Shown piece by piece: positions 8,955-19,261 of a stretch of 50,552 nucleotides of DNA (position 1 is the first letter of the stretch; every line of letters begins with the position of its first letter). The position numbers and the translations under genes were made by a program. This DNA is from JALONO01 sp038209965 (GTDB lineage: Bacteria; Bacteroidota; Bacteroidia; Cytophagales; Thermoflexibacteraceae): assembly GCA_038209965.1 (NCBI GenBank), contig JBBQXF010000019.1, positions 1 through 50,552 on the forward strand, read 5' to 3'. Under the pieces are notes generated by a model. It was not told where the DNA came from. It ran no database searches and worked only from the letters and a program-made list of their open reading frames with translations.

Positions 8955-10334
8955 TTATTGGTACAATTCCACTTCTTTAGTTTTGTGGTTACCGTTGGCA
9001 GTGGGTTTGAAATCTGGGTTGCTGTCCATAAAAGTCAACACATCGTTTACTTGTTCGCTGTGCTGGCTCAGGTCCAATCCCATTTCTTCCAGTTCCGGGG
9101 TTACGCGGATCTTGATCAAAGTGCTGGTAAGCAAATACAGCAGATATGCCCCCCCAAAGGTGAAGACCCCGACAATGGCCAATGCCAACAGGTGATACAG
9201 GAACGTATCGGTTTTGCCAAAAATCAATCCCACGTCCTTGGCAAAAACTCCAGTGGCCAACATCCCGACAATACCGCCCACTCCGTGGCAGGAGAACACA
9301 TCCAAAGTGTCGTCCAAGTTGGATTTGGTGCGGATCCGCACGGCCAAATTACTGATAATGGCCGCAACGGTGCCGACAAACAGGCTTTGGCCCACGGTGA
9401 TGAAACCAGCCGCCGGGGTAATGGCGACCAAGCCCACTACTGCCCCAATGGCGGCACCAGTGGCCGATGGTTTTTTGCCCATCACCCCGTCAAAGAAGAT
9501 CCACGCCAACATGGCGGCCGCGGTCGCGGTATTGGTGTTCATAAAAGCCGAAACGGCCAATTCATTGGCGGCCAAGGCCGAACCAGCGTTGAACCCAAAC
9601 CAACCGAACCACAACATGCCCGTGCCCAGGAGGATAAAAGGCACATTGTGCGGTTCGTGCTGCTCGCTGATATTGTTGCGGCGGCCCAAGAAAATGGCCC
9701 CGGCCAAAGCCGCGAAACCCGCCGAAATGTGGACCACCGTGCCACCGGCAAAATCGAGCACGCCCCATTTGCGCAAGAAACCGTCAGGATGCCAAGTCCA
9801 ATGGGCCAATGGCGCATAAATACACAAAGAAAACAACACGATGAAGAGCAAAAAGGCCGAAAACCGGATGCGCTCCGCAAATCCGCCCGTGATCAACGCG
9901 GGGGTAATAATGGCAAACTTGAGTTGGAAAAGGGCAAAGAGCGCCAACGGAATGGTGGGCGAAAGGGCAGCATTGGTGGCCAAGCCCACATTCTTGAACA
10001 TGAAAAAGGTCATTGGGTTGCCGATTATCCCTCCGATGCTGTCACCAAAAGCCAAGCTAAAACCCACCAAAACCCACAAAACGCTGATCACGCCCAAGGC
10101 AATAAAGCTCTGGAGCATGGTGGAAACCACGTTTTTGAAGCGCACCATGCCGCCGTAGAAGAAGGCCAGGCCGGGGGTCATCAACAAGACCAGGGCCGAG
10201 GCAGTGAGCATCCAAGCTACGTCGCCCGAGTTGATCGGGTGCTCGGGATCTGGGGCAGTGGTCGGCATGGGCAACAATCCCAACAGGGAAATGGCCAAGA
10301 GCACGCCAAAAGGAACAGTCCATTTCTTTATCAT
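8955..10334 (-). CDS. amt: ammonium transporter, Amt family
   Basis: An inner-membrane ammonium/ammonia channel of 459 residues. After an N-terminal membrane segment that may be a cleaved signal (1-25) come eleven hydrophobic helices. The signature DFAGGTVVHISAG (194-206) carries the first pore histidine (His202), and DVFSCHGVGGIVG carries the second (His350), so the twin-His pore is intact. The GLAFFYGGM motif near 55-63 is also typical. No glnB/glnK PII gene is adjacent, unlike many amt loci. Instead the gene upstream on the same strand encodes a bbp2-type outer-membrane porin (10619-11876), suggesting an outer/inner membrane uptake pair; that link is inference. A strong terminator follows. 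Just upstream of the ATG is an imperfect -7-like TACTTTG four bases before the start. Confidence 0.96.
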   Translation of the reverse strand: MIKKWTVPFGVLLAISLLGLLPMPTTAPDPEHPINSGDVAWMLTASALVLLMTPGLAFFYGGMVRFKNVVSTMLQSFIALGVISVLWVLVGFSLAFGDSIGGIIGNPMTFFMFKNVGLATNAALSPTIPLALFALFQLKFAIITPALITGGFAERIRFSAFLLFIVLFSLCIYAPLAHWTWHPDGFLRKWGVLDFAGGTVVHISAGFAALAGAIFLGRRNNISEQHEPHNVPFILLGTGMLWFGWFGFNAGSALAANELAVSAFMNTNTATAAAMLAWIFFDGVMGKKPSATGAAIGAVVGLVAITPAAGFITVGQSLFVGTVAAIISNLAVRIRTKSNLDDTLDVFSCHGVGGIVGMLATGVFAKDVGLIFGKTDTFLYHLLALAIVGVFTFGGAYLLYLLTSTLIKIRVTPELEEMGLDLSQHSEQVNDVLTFMDSNPDFKPTANGNHKTKEVELYQ

Positions 10335-10618
10335 AACACAAAGTATTTTTGGTAAAACAAAATTAGTAATTTTTTAAATTTATGCCATTAAAAATAGTAT
10401 AGATTTAAAATTTAGCTCAAAGAATACAATTTTGGTATAATTTAAACCCAAAAAAGTAATTTTTAAATTTTTGTGGCATTTATACGGTTGATGTTTGCAA
10501 ATCGTGCTATCTGGGAGAACACCCAAAAAAACAATCCCAGAAAACTGGCCATCTACTGCCCCATTTTTCCCTAAAAATAAGTGCAATATCCAACTTTGGC
10601 CTCTAACCAGGCCCATTC

Positions 10619-11876
10619 CTAGAAAGAATAAATAGCGGCAATGCCCAAAGTGGATTGTGCATTTTTGGTAAACGTACCCTTGGAATCCATAAACTGTTGG
10701 CTTTCGGCATTGGCCGCGCCCGCAAGCTTGTTGAAAATATCGGCCCCAAATTCCGGCTTGAGCTGCAAATGCCCATCGGCCAGTTTGAAGGTTCCCGTGA
10801 GTGTGAAAGTGCCCACATCGGTCGCTTCCTGCGAACGATCACAGTTGCGCAAGCCCCGGACCCCCTGTTTGTTGTCGAAGTACTCGGCCCGGAACCCGAG
10901 GCTGAACTTATCGGTGGCTTGGTACATCAGGTACAGGTTATAGCCGCTCCAATAGTGCCAGCGATCCATGTCGCCATCGGCCGGGGCAAAAGTGCCGGGC
11001 GCATCGGCTCCACCTTTTTGCATCCCGAGCATGGTCCAGATCGATGCGCTGAACTTGTCGGTCACCTTGTAGGTACCATTGAGATAAAATACTTCAAAAG
11101 TGCCCTTGGGAATGTTGCCCACCGAATCGGTATTGGCCTCGTTGGTGTGGATGAAATTGGCAAAACGCTCAATTCGTCGGTTGGAGTGAGGGCCAACTGG
11201 CTGATGATGCCTTTCTTGCGGTTGGTGTCGTTCACGAAGTCAAAACCATTGACCACGCCCGCCATCAGGGACACCTTATCGCTGAACTTATAAGTGCTTT
11301 TCACCCCGGTGTGGTAAAAAGGGATGCCCGAGTTGAACGTGCGGTTGAGCGAGTAGTGGTAGTTGAGCGGGGCATCAATGTATTCAAACCCGATGTGGGT
11401 GCCAAATTGCCCGGCGGTAAACGACAGCCGGTCGGAGGTGCGGTAGGTAAAATAGGCTTGCTTGATGATCAGGGCCGATATTGCATCGTTGGCAATGGGC
11501 GTGCCACAGAAACTGGGGCGGGTGTTGAGCGAAGTGGCCACGTTGCCATAGTTGCCATTCACGGCGTTGGGTCCGTAAGCCAGATCGGCCACCATTTCTG
11601 ACCGTTTGTTGGTGTACTTGAACACCGTTTGCACCATGCCCAACTGGAACTGATCCACCCGGCGGTCAAAACCCCGGCCTACGCCCAACTGCCCATGTTG
11701 TCGCAGGAGGCAGGATTGTTGAAGTTGGTGAAGAAACAGGAACCCAGGTAACCGTTGATGGTGAGGCGGCCTTTGTCCTCCTCTTGTTTGGCCACCCCGG
11801 TAGAATCGGGGTCGGAGGCCCATGCCACATGGGCATCAAGCAACAGACCCATTGCGATGAATGGCAATTTTTTCAT
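10619..11876 (-). pseudogene. bbp2/OmpL-like outer-membrane porin gene with two frameshifts
   Basis: One gene split over three reading frames. It begins at ATG 11876 with a signal peptide (MKKLPFIAMGLLLDAHVAWA) and INGYLGSCFFTNFNNPA, breaks near 11690, continues as GVGRGFDRRVDQFQLG ... YFTYRTSDRLSFTAGQFGTH ... YHTGVKSTYKFSDKVSLMAG, breaks again near 11160, and ends as GTFEVFYLNGTYKVTDKFSA ... QSTLGIAAIYSF. The C-terminal Phe is typical of outer-membrane barrels. Adding one base at each break restores a single barrel of about 420 residues of the putative beta-barrel porin-2 type. Both breaks are single missing bases (one in a T run), so assembly error and true decay are both possible. It lies directly upstream of amt on the same strand with a 284-base gap. 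Confidence 0.8.
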
Positions 11877-12121
11877 GTTTGATGGTAGTAAAGTTGTTTA
11901 AATAGGCTTGTAAAATCTTGCCATTTCAAAGTTAAGAATAAAAAATTAAAAACTGAATTTTACCCATAATATTTTACGTATTTTTCAAAAAAACATAATT
12001 AGAAACGAAAATAAGCCTTTAAAAACACCCTTTAAATTGAAAAATTTTGTTTTAAATTATAAAGTGGGTTTATTACGTCGTTAAACAAAAGCGAACCATA
12101 CCGGGATTTAAGCCTTGGTTC

Positions 12122-12153
12122 TTGCCATTTAGGCCGGGTTCCCCCTAACTTCG
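12122..12153 (+). promoter_or_regulatory. predicted promoter of lhgO
   Basis: TTG at 12122-12124, a 21-base spacer and TAACTTCG at 12146-12153. The -7 element differs from TAnnTTTG at one base. It ends 18 bases before the lhgO ATG. The 295-base gap upstream is otherwise AT-rich without genes. Confidence 0.55.
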
Positions 12154-12171
12154 CGGAGCTAAATTGATTCA

Positions 12172-13374
12172 ATGGAACAAGACATTGTCATTATAGGTGG
12201 CGGCATTGTAGGGTTGGCCACTGCTTATCGCCTGCTTGGGCAGTCCCCCCAGTTACGGGTAACAGTGCTGGAAAAAGAGGATGGCGTGGCCCGCCACCAA
12301 ACGGGCCACAACAGCGGGGTGATCCACTCGGGCATCTATTATAAGCCGGGCAGCCTCAAAGCCCGCAATTGCATCCAAGGCTACCACGACCTGATCGAGT
12401 TTTGCCGGAACGAGGCAGTGGTCCACGAAATAACGGGCAAGGTGATCGTGGCGACGCAGCCCAGCGAACTGCCCGCCCTCGAGAACGTGTTCCAGCGCGG
12501 GCTGGCCAATGGACTGGCCGGGGTGCGCAAAATCAGTTTGGGTGAAATGCGGGAGATCGAGCCGCACGTAAATGGGATCGCCGCCATTTATGTGCCCCAA
12601 ACGGGCATTGTCGATTATGTGGGCATGGCCCAGCGCCTGGCGGCCAACATCCAAGCCAGGGGCGGGCAAGTGCTGACGGGCCAGCAAGTCGTCGCGATCC
12701 GGCAGTCGGGTGGCCACTCGGAGGTCATCACCGGCACGCAAACGCACCGGGCCAAGCTGGTGGTCAATTGCGCGGGGCTGTATTCGGACAAAATCGCGGC
12801 CCTCGCCCAGCCCAACCTGCCCTACCGGATCATTCCATTCCGGGGCGAATATTATGAGCTTAAAAAAGAACGGCAATATTTGGTCAAAAATTTGATCTAT
12901 CCCGTGCCCGACCCCAACTTCCCGTTTTTGGGGGTTCACTTCACGCGCATGATCCACGGGGGCGTCGAAGCGGGCCCAAACGCGGTGTTTGCCTTCCGCC
13001 GGGAAGGCTACCGCCGCTCCGATTTCAAATTGGTTGAGTTTTGGGAATCGATCACGTGGCCGGGCTTCCAAAAAGTGGCGGTCAAATACTGGCAAACCGG
13101 CTTGGGCGAATATTACCGGTCGTTTTCCAAATCGGCTTTTACCCGGGCGCTCCAACGGCTCATCCCCGAGTTGAAAGAAGAAGACTTGGTGCCCGGCGGT
13201 TCGGGCGTGCGGGCCCAAGCCTGCGACCGGGCGGGCGGGCTGATCGACGACTTCCTCATTTTGGAAGGCCCCAACCAGATCGATGTGGGCAACGCGCCTT
13301 CACCGGCGGCCACCTCATCGCTGGCCATTGGCCAGACGGTGGCCGAAATGGCCCTCCACCGCTTGGGAAAGTGA
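12172..13374 (+). CDS. lhgO: L-2-hydroxyglutarate oxidase/dehydrogenase
   Basis: An FAD enzyme of the DAO superfamily that oxidises L-2-hydroxyglutarate to 2-oxoglutarate, usually at the inner face of the membrane, passing electrons to oxygen or quinone. The Rossmann FAD motif IVIIGGGIVGLATAYRL is at residues 5-21, followed by VTVLEKEDGVARHQTGHNSGVIHSGIYY, the family's most conserved stretch (here H-Q-T-G-H-N-S-G-V-I-H-S-G). The sequence VNCAGLYSDKIA near 200 and the C-terminal GNAPSPAATSSLAIG fit as well. The length of 400 is normal. It ends 16 bases from the convergent heavy-metal-associated gene. Confidence 0.93.
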   Translation: MEQDIVIIGGGIVGLATAYRLLGQSPQLRVTVLEKEDGVARHQTGHNSGVIHSGIYYKPGSLKARNCIQGYHDLIEFCRNEAVVHEITGKVIVATQPSELPALENVFQRGLANGLAGVRKISLGEMREIEPHVNGIAAIYVPQTGIVDYVGMAQRLAANIQARGGQVLTGQQVVAIRQSGGHSEVITGTQTHRAKLVVNCAGLYSDKIAALAQPNLPYRIIPFRGEYYELKKERQYLVKNLIYPVPDPNFPFLGVHFTRMIHGGVEAGPNAVFAFRREGYRRSDFKLVEFWESITWPGFQKVAVKYWQTGLGEYYRSFSKSAFTRALQRLIPELKEEDLVPGGSGVRAQACDRAGGLIDDFLILEGPNQIDVGNAPSPAATSSLAIGQTVAEMALHRLGK

Positions 13375-13390
13375 GCGGCCGGATCGCTGG

Positions 13391-13609
13391 CTAATCACCT
13401 TGCACCAACTGGGCCGTGAACCCGGCCTGCTGCACCAGTGCTTGCACTTCGGGGGCCGAAAGCTGCTCGGTCTGCACGGTCAGGATCTTGTCGGGGGTGC
13501 TGGTGTCCACGCCCCAGTTGGCAATCCCTTTGGCGCCTTGCAAGGTCGGCGTCACTTTGGCAATACAGCCGCCGCACTTGATGTTGGTTTTGAACGTCAT
13601 CGTTTTCAT
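13391..13609 (-). CDS. small heavy-metal-associated (HMA) domain protein
   Basis: A 72-residue single-domain protein. TNIKCGGCIAKVTPTL near the N-terminus carries the CGGC metal-binding pair (Cys12, Cys15) of the HMA/CopZ-like fold, and the rest fits the beta-alpha-beta pattern (GVDTSTPDKILTVQT, EVQALVQQAGFTAQL). The usual M-x-C-x-x-C is I-K-C-G-G-C here. The open frame runs further upstream to 13768, but the ATG at 13609 begins the domain and is preceded by a -7 box. It may be a copper chaperone; no copper ATPase is adjacent. Convergent with lhgO. Confidence 0.8.
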   Translation of the reverse strand: MKTMTFKTNIKCGGCIAKVTPTLQGAKGIANWGVDTSTPDKILTVQTEQLSAPEVQALVQQAGFTAQLVQGD

Positions 13610-13613
13610 GGGG

Positions 13614-13621
13614 CAAAAATA
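13614..13621 (-). promoter_or_regulatory. -7 box directly before the HMA gene start
   Basis: On the minus strand TATTTTTG (TAnnTTTG) is followed by CCCC and then ATG. A start of transcription four or so bases after the box would fall on the start codon, predicting a leaderless mRNA. No -33 TTG is evident. Confidence 0.45.
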
Positions 13622-13878
13622 ACCTTTAATTTGCACGGGAGAAAATTTGACTTTTTGTTTGGTCCAATCAATTGAAAATGGGGGGCGGCACGGTTGCCGA
13701 AACGCCACCGACCAGCACTTGAGCCCAAAAACAGTAAATAGGTGGTGAAAAATTAATCTTATTGCCATTTAAGGTACAGAACAACAGTTGGTTTTTCTGC
13801 GAAAACGGGCCAAACCATGCCCAGCACGTGCGTGGCGCGACTGTGGAAGCCCAATTGTAGACGTTCGCAACCCATGTG

Positions 13879-14124
13879 TCACCCGGTGGGTTGGCAGTTG
13901 GCGATTAAAACCTTCGTACATTCTTTACCAAACTGACTGATGATGCGCACCGCTATTTTTTGCCCTTTCTTTTTGATTTCGATGGGGTGCGAAATATGTC
14001 CGTACAAACGGTCAAATGCTTCCTCGTCAATCGCTATTTTTAAGGTTTTCTCTACTTTCTTTTTCGTTGTGTCTTTGACTAAGTTGTCCAAGCCTTTTTT
14101 CCATTTCCTTAAATCCGCTAGCTG
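13879..14124 (-). pseudogene. C-terminal remnant of a type III restriction-modification-like DNA methyltransferase
   Basis: An 82-codon open stretch after a stop at 14125-14127, without an ATG in frame. Its translation (LADLRKWKKGLDNLVKDTT, then KIAIDEEAFDRLYGHISHP and GQKIAVRIISQFGKECTKVL) looks like the extreme C-terminus of adenine-specific methyltransferases or their partner proteins, which commonly end in VAVRIISQFGEE-type sequence. The last residues (IANCQPTG) run past where the family normally stops. The catalytic part is absent, so this is a leftover of a lost or moved system. A TTG at 14091 could serve as a start of a 70-residue product, but nothing supports translation. The assignment is from memory of the family and is only moderately secure. 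Confidence 0.45.
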
Positions 14125-14822
14125 CTAGGATTAGTATGTAAAAATTAGTTTTTAGCCAAAAAAAATTAATTTCAGACCTGCTAGTTTAAGGTCTTGGGAT
14201 CGTATTTGTGCTTAAAGCGGAAATTTAAATTTATTTTTAAAATAGCGCTTCATTTTTATCAAAAAAATATAAATGTTATTAATATTTCAATTATCAGGCA
14301 GCTAGAGACTAAAGAAGACGTTAGTTCTTCGCGAAATCCCCTAATACTTGGTAATTCCCTCTAAACACGCAACTCGTAAGGCTTATCCGTGTATAGTTTC
14401 AAAACTAATTCTACAGCTCTTTTTACCCATTTATAGGGGACAATCACAAACCGAAAAATAAACTTTTTCAAGCGGAATATTTTTTCCAAGAAATATAATT
14501 TTTCCAAAAATTTATTAATCAGGTAAAGCTAGAAATTGCGGCACATAGCCATCAATATCATAAAAACTGTCTTCTGCCCCAAAAACGAAAACGGTAAATT
14601 CTTCCACCCGAAATCATTTTCATAACAATATCTTTTACCGTAAATATGATAAAAAGCAAGGAAATAATGAAATATTTGTAACTTAATTTATGTAATTTTC
14701 TTCTTTTTTTGTTTGCCGTGCGGACATGAGGATAAAATCAAATCAAAACGTTGCCACCGCTGGCCGAATTAAACAAACGAGCCGATTGGCCTGTTTAGGT
14801 TTAGTCAAAACATTTTCCACCC
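14125..14822. other. AT-rich region without genes
   Basis: About 700 bases, visibly much richer in A+T than the flanks. No open frame with a start is convincing. A 32-codon minus-strand stretch (14515-14613, FRVEEFTVFVFGAEDSFYD...) has protein-like composition but is bounded by stops. The region together with the methyltransferase remnant looks like eroded foreign DNA. The last 120 bases must hold the promoter of the dehydrogenase gene; I see no clear TAnnTTTG. Confidence 0.5.
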
Positions 14823-15962
<1,140 letters not shown>

Positions 15963-16050
15963 CCGCGCGGTGCTCCGTTAGAGGGTGCGCCCCAAAGCCA
16001 GGCGATTAACCTCCAGCCAATGACCCAAACCGGCCCTCAATTCCATTTCC

Positions 16051-16662
16051 ATGAAATATTTCACTGTTGCCCAATTGGGCCATTTGGCTGGACTTTATTT
16101 ATCCCAGCACCCAGCCGGGCTGGAGAGCACAGCTTATCCAGCCATTGAACTGGATCACACTGGGCCCGTGGGCGACAAGCACGCGAGCATGGTGGCCAAA
16201 TCGGATGCCCGGCAAGTCCAGTTCTACAAGCGGGGCACGCCGATCCGCAACAACCGGCAATGGTCGGCGGTGTCCGTGGAGGAACTGGCCACGATCCAAA
16301 CCCAAATGGCTTACCCCGAGGTGCGGCCCGAGTGGGTGGGAGCCAACCTGCTGGTGAGCGGCATCCCCCATTTCACCCAACTGCCCCCAATGAGCCTGCT
16401 GGTGATCCGGCCCGACGGCCCGGGCAAAGTAGTGCTGGTGGTGCACGATGAAAACCTGCCCTGTGTGGGGCCGAACAAGGCGATCCAAGCCCACTATGAT
16501 TTTGTCCCAGCCCAAACGTTCATGAAAGCGGGCATGGGGCGGCGCGGGCTGGTGGGTTGGGTAGAGAAGGCGGGCCCCGTCGCTGTTGGCGATCCGGTGC
16601 AAGTATTGCTGCCCCGTTTTGTGGCACCGGAGATTTTGGCGCGGTGGGCCGTGCTCCCGTGA
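16051..16662 (+). CDS. MOSC domain protein
   Basis: A 203-residue cytosolic protein with the MOSC fold (molybdenum cofactor sulfurase C-terminal domain). Visible blocks are LDHTGPVGDKHA near 47, the R-x-x-R-Q-W-S-A-V-S-x-E-E-L segment at about 80-95, WVGANLLVSGIPHFTQLP (115-132), and the conserved cysteine in ENLPCVGPNKAI. MOSC proteins transfer or bind sulfur, or act in molybdenum-enzyme repair of N-hydroxylated compounds (YiiM type). No molybdopterin gene is adjacent, so the partner is unknown. The gene follows the dehydrogenase by 88 bases in the same direction and may be co-transcribed. Confidence 0.85.
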   Translation: MKYFTVAQLGHLAGLYLSQHPAGLESTAYPAIELDHTGPVGDKHASMVAKSDARQVQFYKRGTPIRNNRQWSAVSVEELATIQTQMAYPEVRPEWVGANLLVSGIPHFTQLPPMSLLVIRPDGPGKVVLVVHDENLPCVGPNKAIQAHYDFVPAQTFMKAGMGRRGLVGWVEKAGPVAVGDPVQVLLPRFVAPEILARWAVLP

Positions 16663-16857
16663 GCCAATCGCACAAGTGCAACCCCAGCGCGGCCAATTTA
16701 CAAAAAACCGCCCAATTCTACACCTAGCCAGTCTAGGCCCAGCCGACCAGATCTCGGAATGGCATCATTTTGAAGGAGGAGAAGGAAAGTCCCCGATGTT
16801 TAAGGGGATACTAAAGCCCTTTGCGCATCGTTCTCCATTCATTCAAGCTATTTACCC

Positions 16858-18111
16858 ATGCACAAGATCTGGTTATGTTTCCTTTTTCTCGGGCTGATCG
16901 GTTCGCCAGCCTTGGCCCAAAAACCCAAGAAAGCCCCCAGTTCGGGTGGCGCACCCCAAGCCGGCCAGCGCAAGCAAGGGATGTTTGACAATGTATTGCG
17001 GCCCGGCGGCAGCAACGGCCCGGGGCGAACCGGCGATACCCTAGTGGTGGACTCGGTGGCAGTTGGGGCCATTGGTCGCCTCAAACTGGTGAAGCAGGAA
17101 GCGATGATGGGCGTGACCAACGACACGGGCAAGATCATTTTGCCGATTGATTATGATGAAGTAAGTTTTTTCAATAAAAAAGACTCCGCCTGCACCCGGT
17201 GGGAAGGCATGTTGCGCATCCGCATGGGCAAGATGTATGGCCTGTTCAGCCCAGCCGGCAAGCCCGTGACCACGCTCGACTACGAGGAACTGACATTTTT
17301 TCCCGAAACCTGCGGGAGCAGCCACGCCGCTTCCTATGTGGTGAAGGCTAAGCAGGGCGGCAAATATGGGCTGATCAGCGGCAAGGGCGATGTGATCATC
17401 CGCCCCGCTTATGATGACCTCTTTTTGTTGAAGAACGAAAAAGAGAAAGTGACCACGCCCGAAGTGGTGGTGGTGCGCAAAGCGGGCAAACACGGCATGA
17501 TGGAAATGCGCGAAAAACAGATTCTCAAGACCGAATACGACCAAATCGCCTACCTCCAAACCTTGGAAATCAAAGAAAAGAGCAAAACCGACAAGCAGTT
17601 GCTCCTCAAGATCCGCCAAGGCGACCGCTGGGGGTTCATCAACCTGAACACCAAGCAACAATTTGACCCAGAGTTTCAACTCATTGAACCGTTCAGCGAA
17701 GGGCTGGCCTTGGTGAAAAAAGGTGACAAATTCGGCTACATTGATTTCAACAGCAAGCTCAAAATCGCTTGCAACTTCGATACCGCCACTCCATTTGACA
17801 ACGGGCTGGCCATGGTGAGCAAAAACGGCAAGCATGGCGTGATCAACCCCGATAAAAAGGAGGTGGTCAAACTGGCCTATGAATCGGTCGAGTACTTGGT
17901 GGCCGATGAGAAGAAGCGCAAGGGCGATGCCTATTTTGCGGCCCTGTTCTTGGCCCAGAAAGACGGCAAGTATGGGGTGTTGCACCAGAATGGCAAAACG
18001 GTAGTGCCGTTCGACTATGAACGACTTGAGTTCATCCCCAAAAAATTCGGGTTCAATGCCACCAAGGCGGGCCAAACCCAATTTGTGGAGTTGCCCGCCC
18101 AGTCGCAATAG
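16858..18111 (+). CDS. secreted WG-repeat protein
   Basis: A 417-residue exported protein. Residues 1-20 (MHKIWLCFLFLGLIGSPALA) are a signal peptide with an ALA-Q cleavage site, followed by a P/K/G-rich linker (21-60). The rest is made of WG-type repeats, each with a K/R-(Y/W/F/H)-G-(L/F/Y/V)-(I/F) core followed by a short turn and then P-x-x-Y-D: KMYGLFSPAGK, KYGLISGKG, RWGFINLNTK, KFGYIDFNSK, KHGVINPDKK and KYGVLHQNGK. WG repeats form beta-hairpin arrays of uncertain function, probably binding. The ATG at 16858 gives the signal peptide directly. It is a single gene. Confidence 0.88.
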   Translation: MHKIWLCFLFLGLIGSPALAQKPKKAPSSGGAPQAGQRKQGMFDNVLRPGGSNGPGRTGDTLVVDSVAVGAIGRLKLVKQEAMMGVTNDTGKIILPIDYDEVSFFNKKDSACTRWEGMLRIRMGKMYGLFSPAGKPVTTLDYEELTFFPETCGSSHAASYVVKAKQGGKYGLISGKGDVIIRPAYDDLFLLKNEKEKVTTPEVVVVRKAGKHGMMEMREKQILKTEYDQIAYLQTLEIKEKSKTDKQLLLKIRQGDRWGFINLNTKQQFDPEFQLIEPFSEGLALVKKGDKFGYIDFNSKLKIACNFDTATPFDNGLAMVSKNGKHGVINPDKKEVVKLAYESVEYLVADEKKRKGDAYFAALFLAQKDGKYGVLHQNGKTVVPFDYERLEFIPKKFGFNATKAGQTQFVELPAQSQ

Positions 18112-18496
18112 CGTTTGCCCGGATCAAGCCCCACCAAGCATATTGCGTTCAATCTTACCGGAGATCTTGGGCGTTGTGCACTTGGAATTGGGGAGTACTT
18201 GCACGAACTGGCCTACGACCCAGCCGCTGCTGGCGGTGCAGCAAGCAAGAATCCAACCCAAATCAACCTCGGTGTTGAAAAGGCCCATGCCAAAATGGGG
18301 CCTTGTTCGTGGCTGGCCAATAGTCCAACCACGAACAAGTAAGTGTCCGATTTTGAACAAAATTAGGTGTTCCCTTGTTTTAAAACATTGCTTACCAGCC
18401 AATTGAAATGTTGGTACAGCGATTGACAAGTATAGGGTGTTGCCTTGTGCCCAAACTATCCTGCATCTCCTTTTATTCATTGTTCCCCATTTCTTG
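18112..18496. other. intergenic region with one hairpin
   Basis: No supported gene. Open frames at 18115-18342 and a frame extending 5' of the ATPase start have no recognisable features. A hairpin lies at 18302-18339; the remaining 160 bases lead into the ABC transporter gene. Confidence 0.5.
18302..18339 (+). terminator. hairpin, possible terminator of the WG-repeat gene
   Basis: Arms CTTGTTCGTGG (18302-18312) and CCACGAACAAG (18329-18339) pair perfectly and can extend inwards by TGG/CCA past one mismatch. No T run follows, so termination is uncertain. Confidence 0.45.
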
Positions 18497-19216
18497 ATGA
18501 TCAACCTACGCGGTATCAATAAGTATTACCAAGTTGGCAAAAACCGCCTGCACGTGCTCAAAGGACTGGAAGCCACTGTGCAAGAGGGCGAACTGGTATC
18601 CATCATGGGATCGTCCGGTTCGGGCAAATCTACCTTGCTCAACATTTTGGGCATCTTGGACGACTACGATGCGGGCGAGTATTATCTCAACAACACTTTG
18701 ATGAAAAACTTGTCGGCTTCTAAGGCCGCTTATTACCGCAACCGTTTCATCGGGTTTGTGTTCCAATCGTTCAATCTGCTCAACTTTAAGAATGCCGCCG
18801 AAAACGTGGCCCTGCCGCTTTATTACCAAGGAGTGGGCCGCAAAGAGCGTAACCGCTTGGCATTGGAATATTTGGACAAAGTGGGCCTGCGCGATTGGGC
18901 CGAGCACAGCCCCAATGAAATGTCCGGGGGGCAACGCCAGCGGGTGGCCATCGCCCGGGCCTTGATCAGCCAACCCAAGATCATTTTGGCCGATGAGCCA
19001 ACCGGGGCGTTGGATTCCCAAACCTCGCACGATGTCATCGAGCTGTTCAAGGACGTGAACCGCAAGGGAATGACCGTGGTGATCGTGACCCACGAAAACG
19101 ATGTGGCCGCCGAAACGCAACGGGTGATCCGCCTGCGCGATGGCAATATTGTTTCCACCGATGGTTTCGCCATGACCGCCGAAGATCAAGTTCAGCACAA
19201 TGTGATAGCCAAATAA
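18497..19216 (+). CDS. ABC transporter ATP-binding protein (MacB/LolD type)
   Basis: A 239-residue ATPase that drives FtsX/MacB-type permeases, which move lipoproteins, peptides or drugs out of the inner membrane by mechanotransmission rather than by a classical pore. Walker A GSSGSGKST is at 38-46, the Q-loop Q90, the signature SGGQRQR at 143-149, Walker B ILADEPTGALD at 163-173 and the switch His199; all are intact. The MacB/LolD hallmark is DEPTGALDS with the following VNRKGMTVVIVTHE. An open frame reaches back to 18437, but the ATG at 18497 matches the family start. It is followed after 45 bases by permease 1, and permease 2 lies 3.8 kb further on, so one ATPase may serve both. Confidence 0.93.
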   Translation: MINLRGINKYYQVGKNRLHVLKGLEATVQEGELVSIMGSSGSGKSTLLNILGILDDYDAGEYYLNNTLMKNLSASKAAYYRNRFIGFVFQSFNLLNFKNAAENVALPLYYQGVGRKERNRLALEYLDKVGLRDWAEHSPNEMSGGQRQRVAIARALISQPKIILADEPTGALDSQTSHDVIELFKDVNRKGMTVVIVTHENDVAAETQRVIRLRDGNIVSTDGFAMTAEDQVQHNVIAK

Positions 19217-19261
19217 AATTACCTTTAGTCAAGAATACCCAGACCGCAACCGCCCAACATT

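Noticed and set aside
14515..14613. A 32-codon minus-strand stretch ending in QFLALPD.
   Set aside because: Bounded by stops with no start; may be a decayed tail but too short to support.
18115..18342. A 75-residue frame after the WG-repeat gene.
   Set aside because: No signal, domain or promoter; a hairpin lies at its end.
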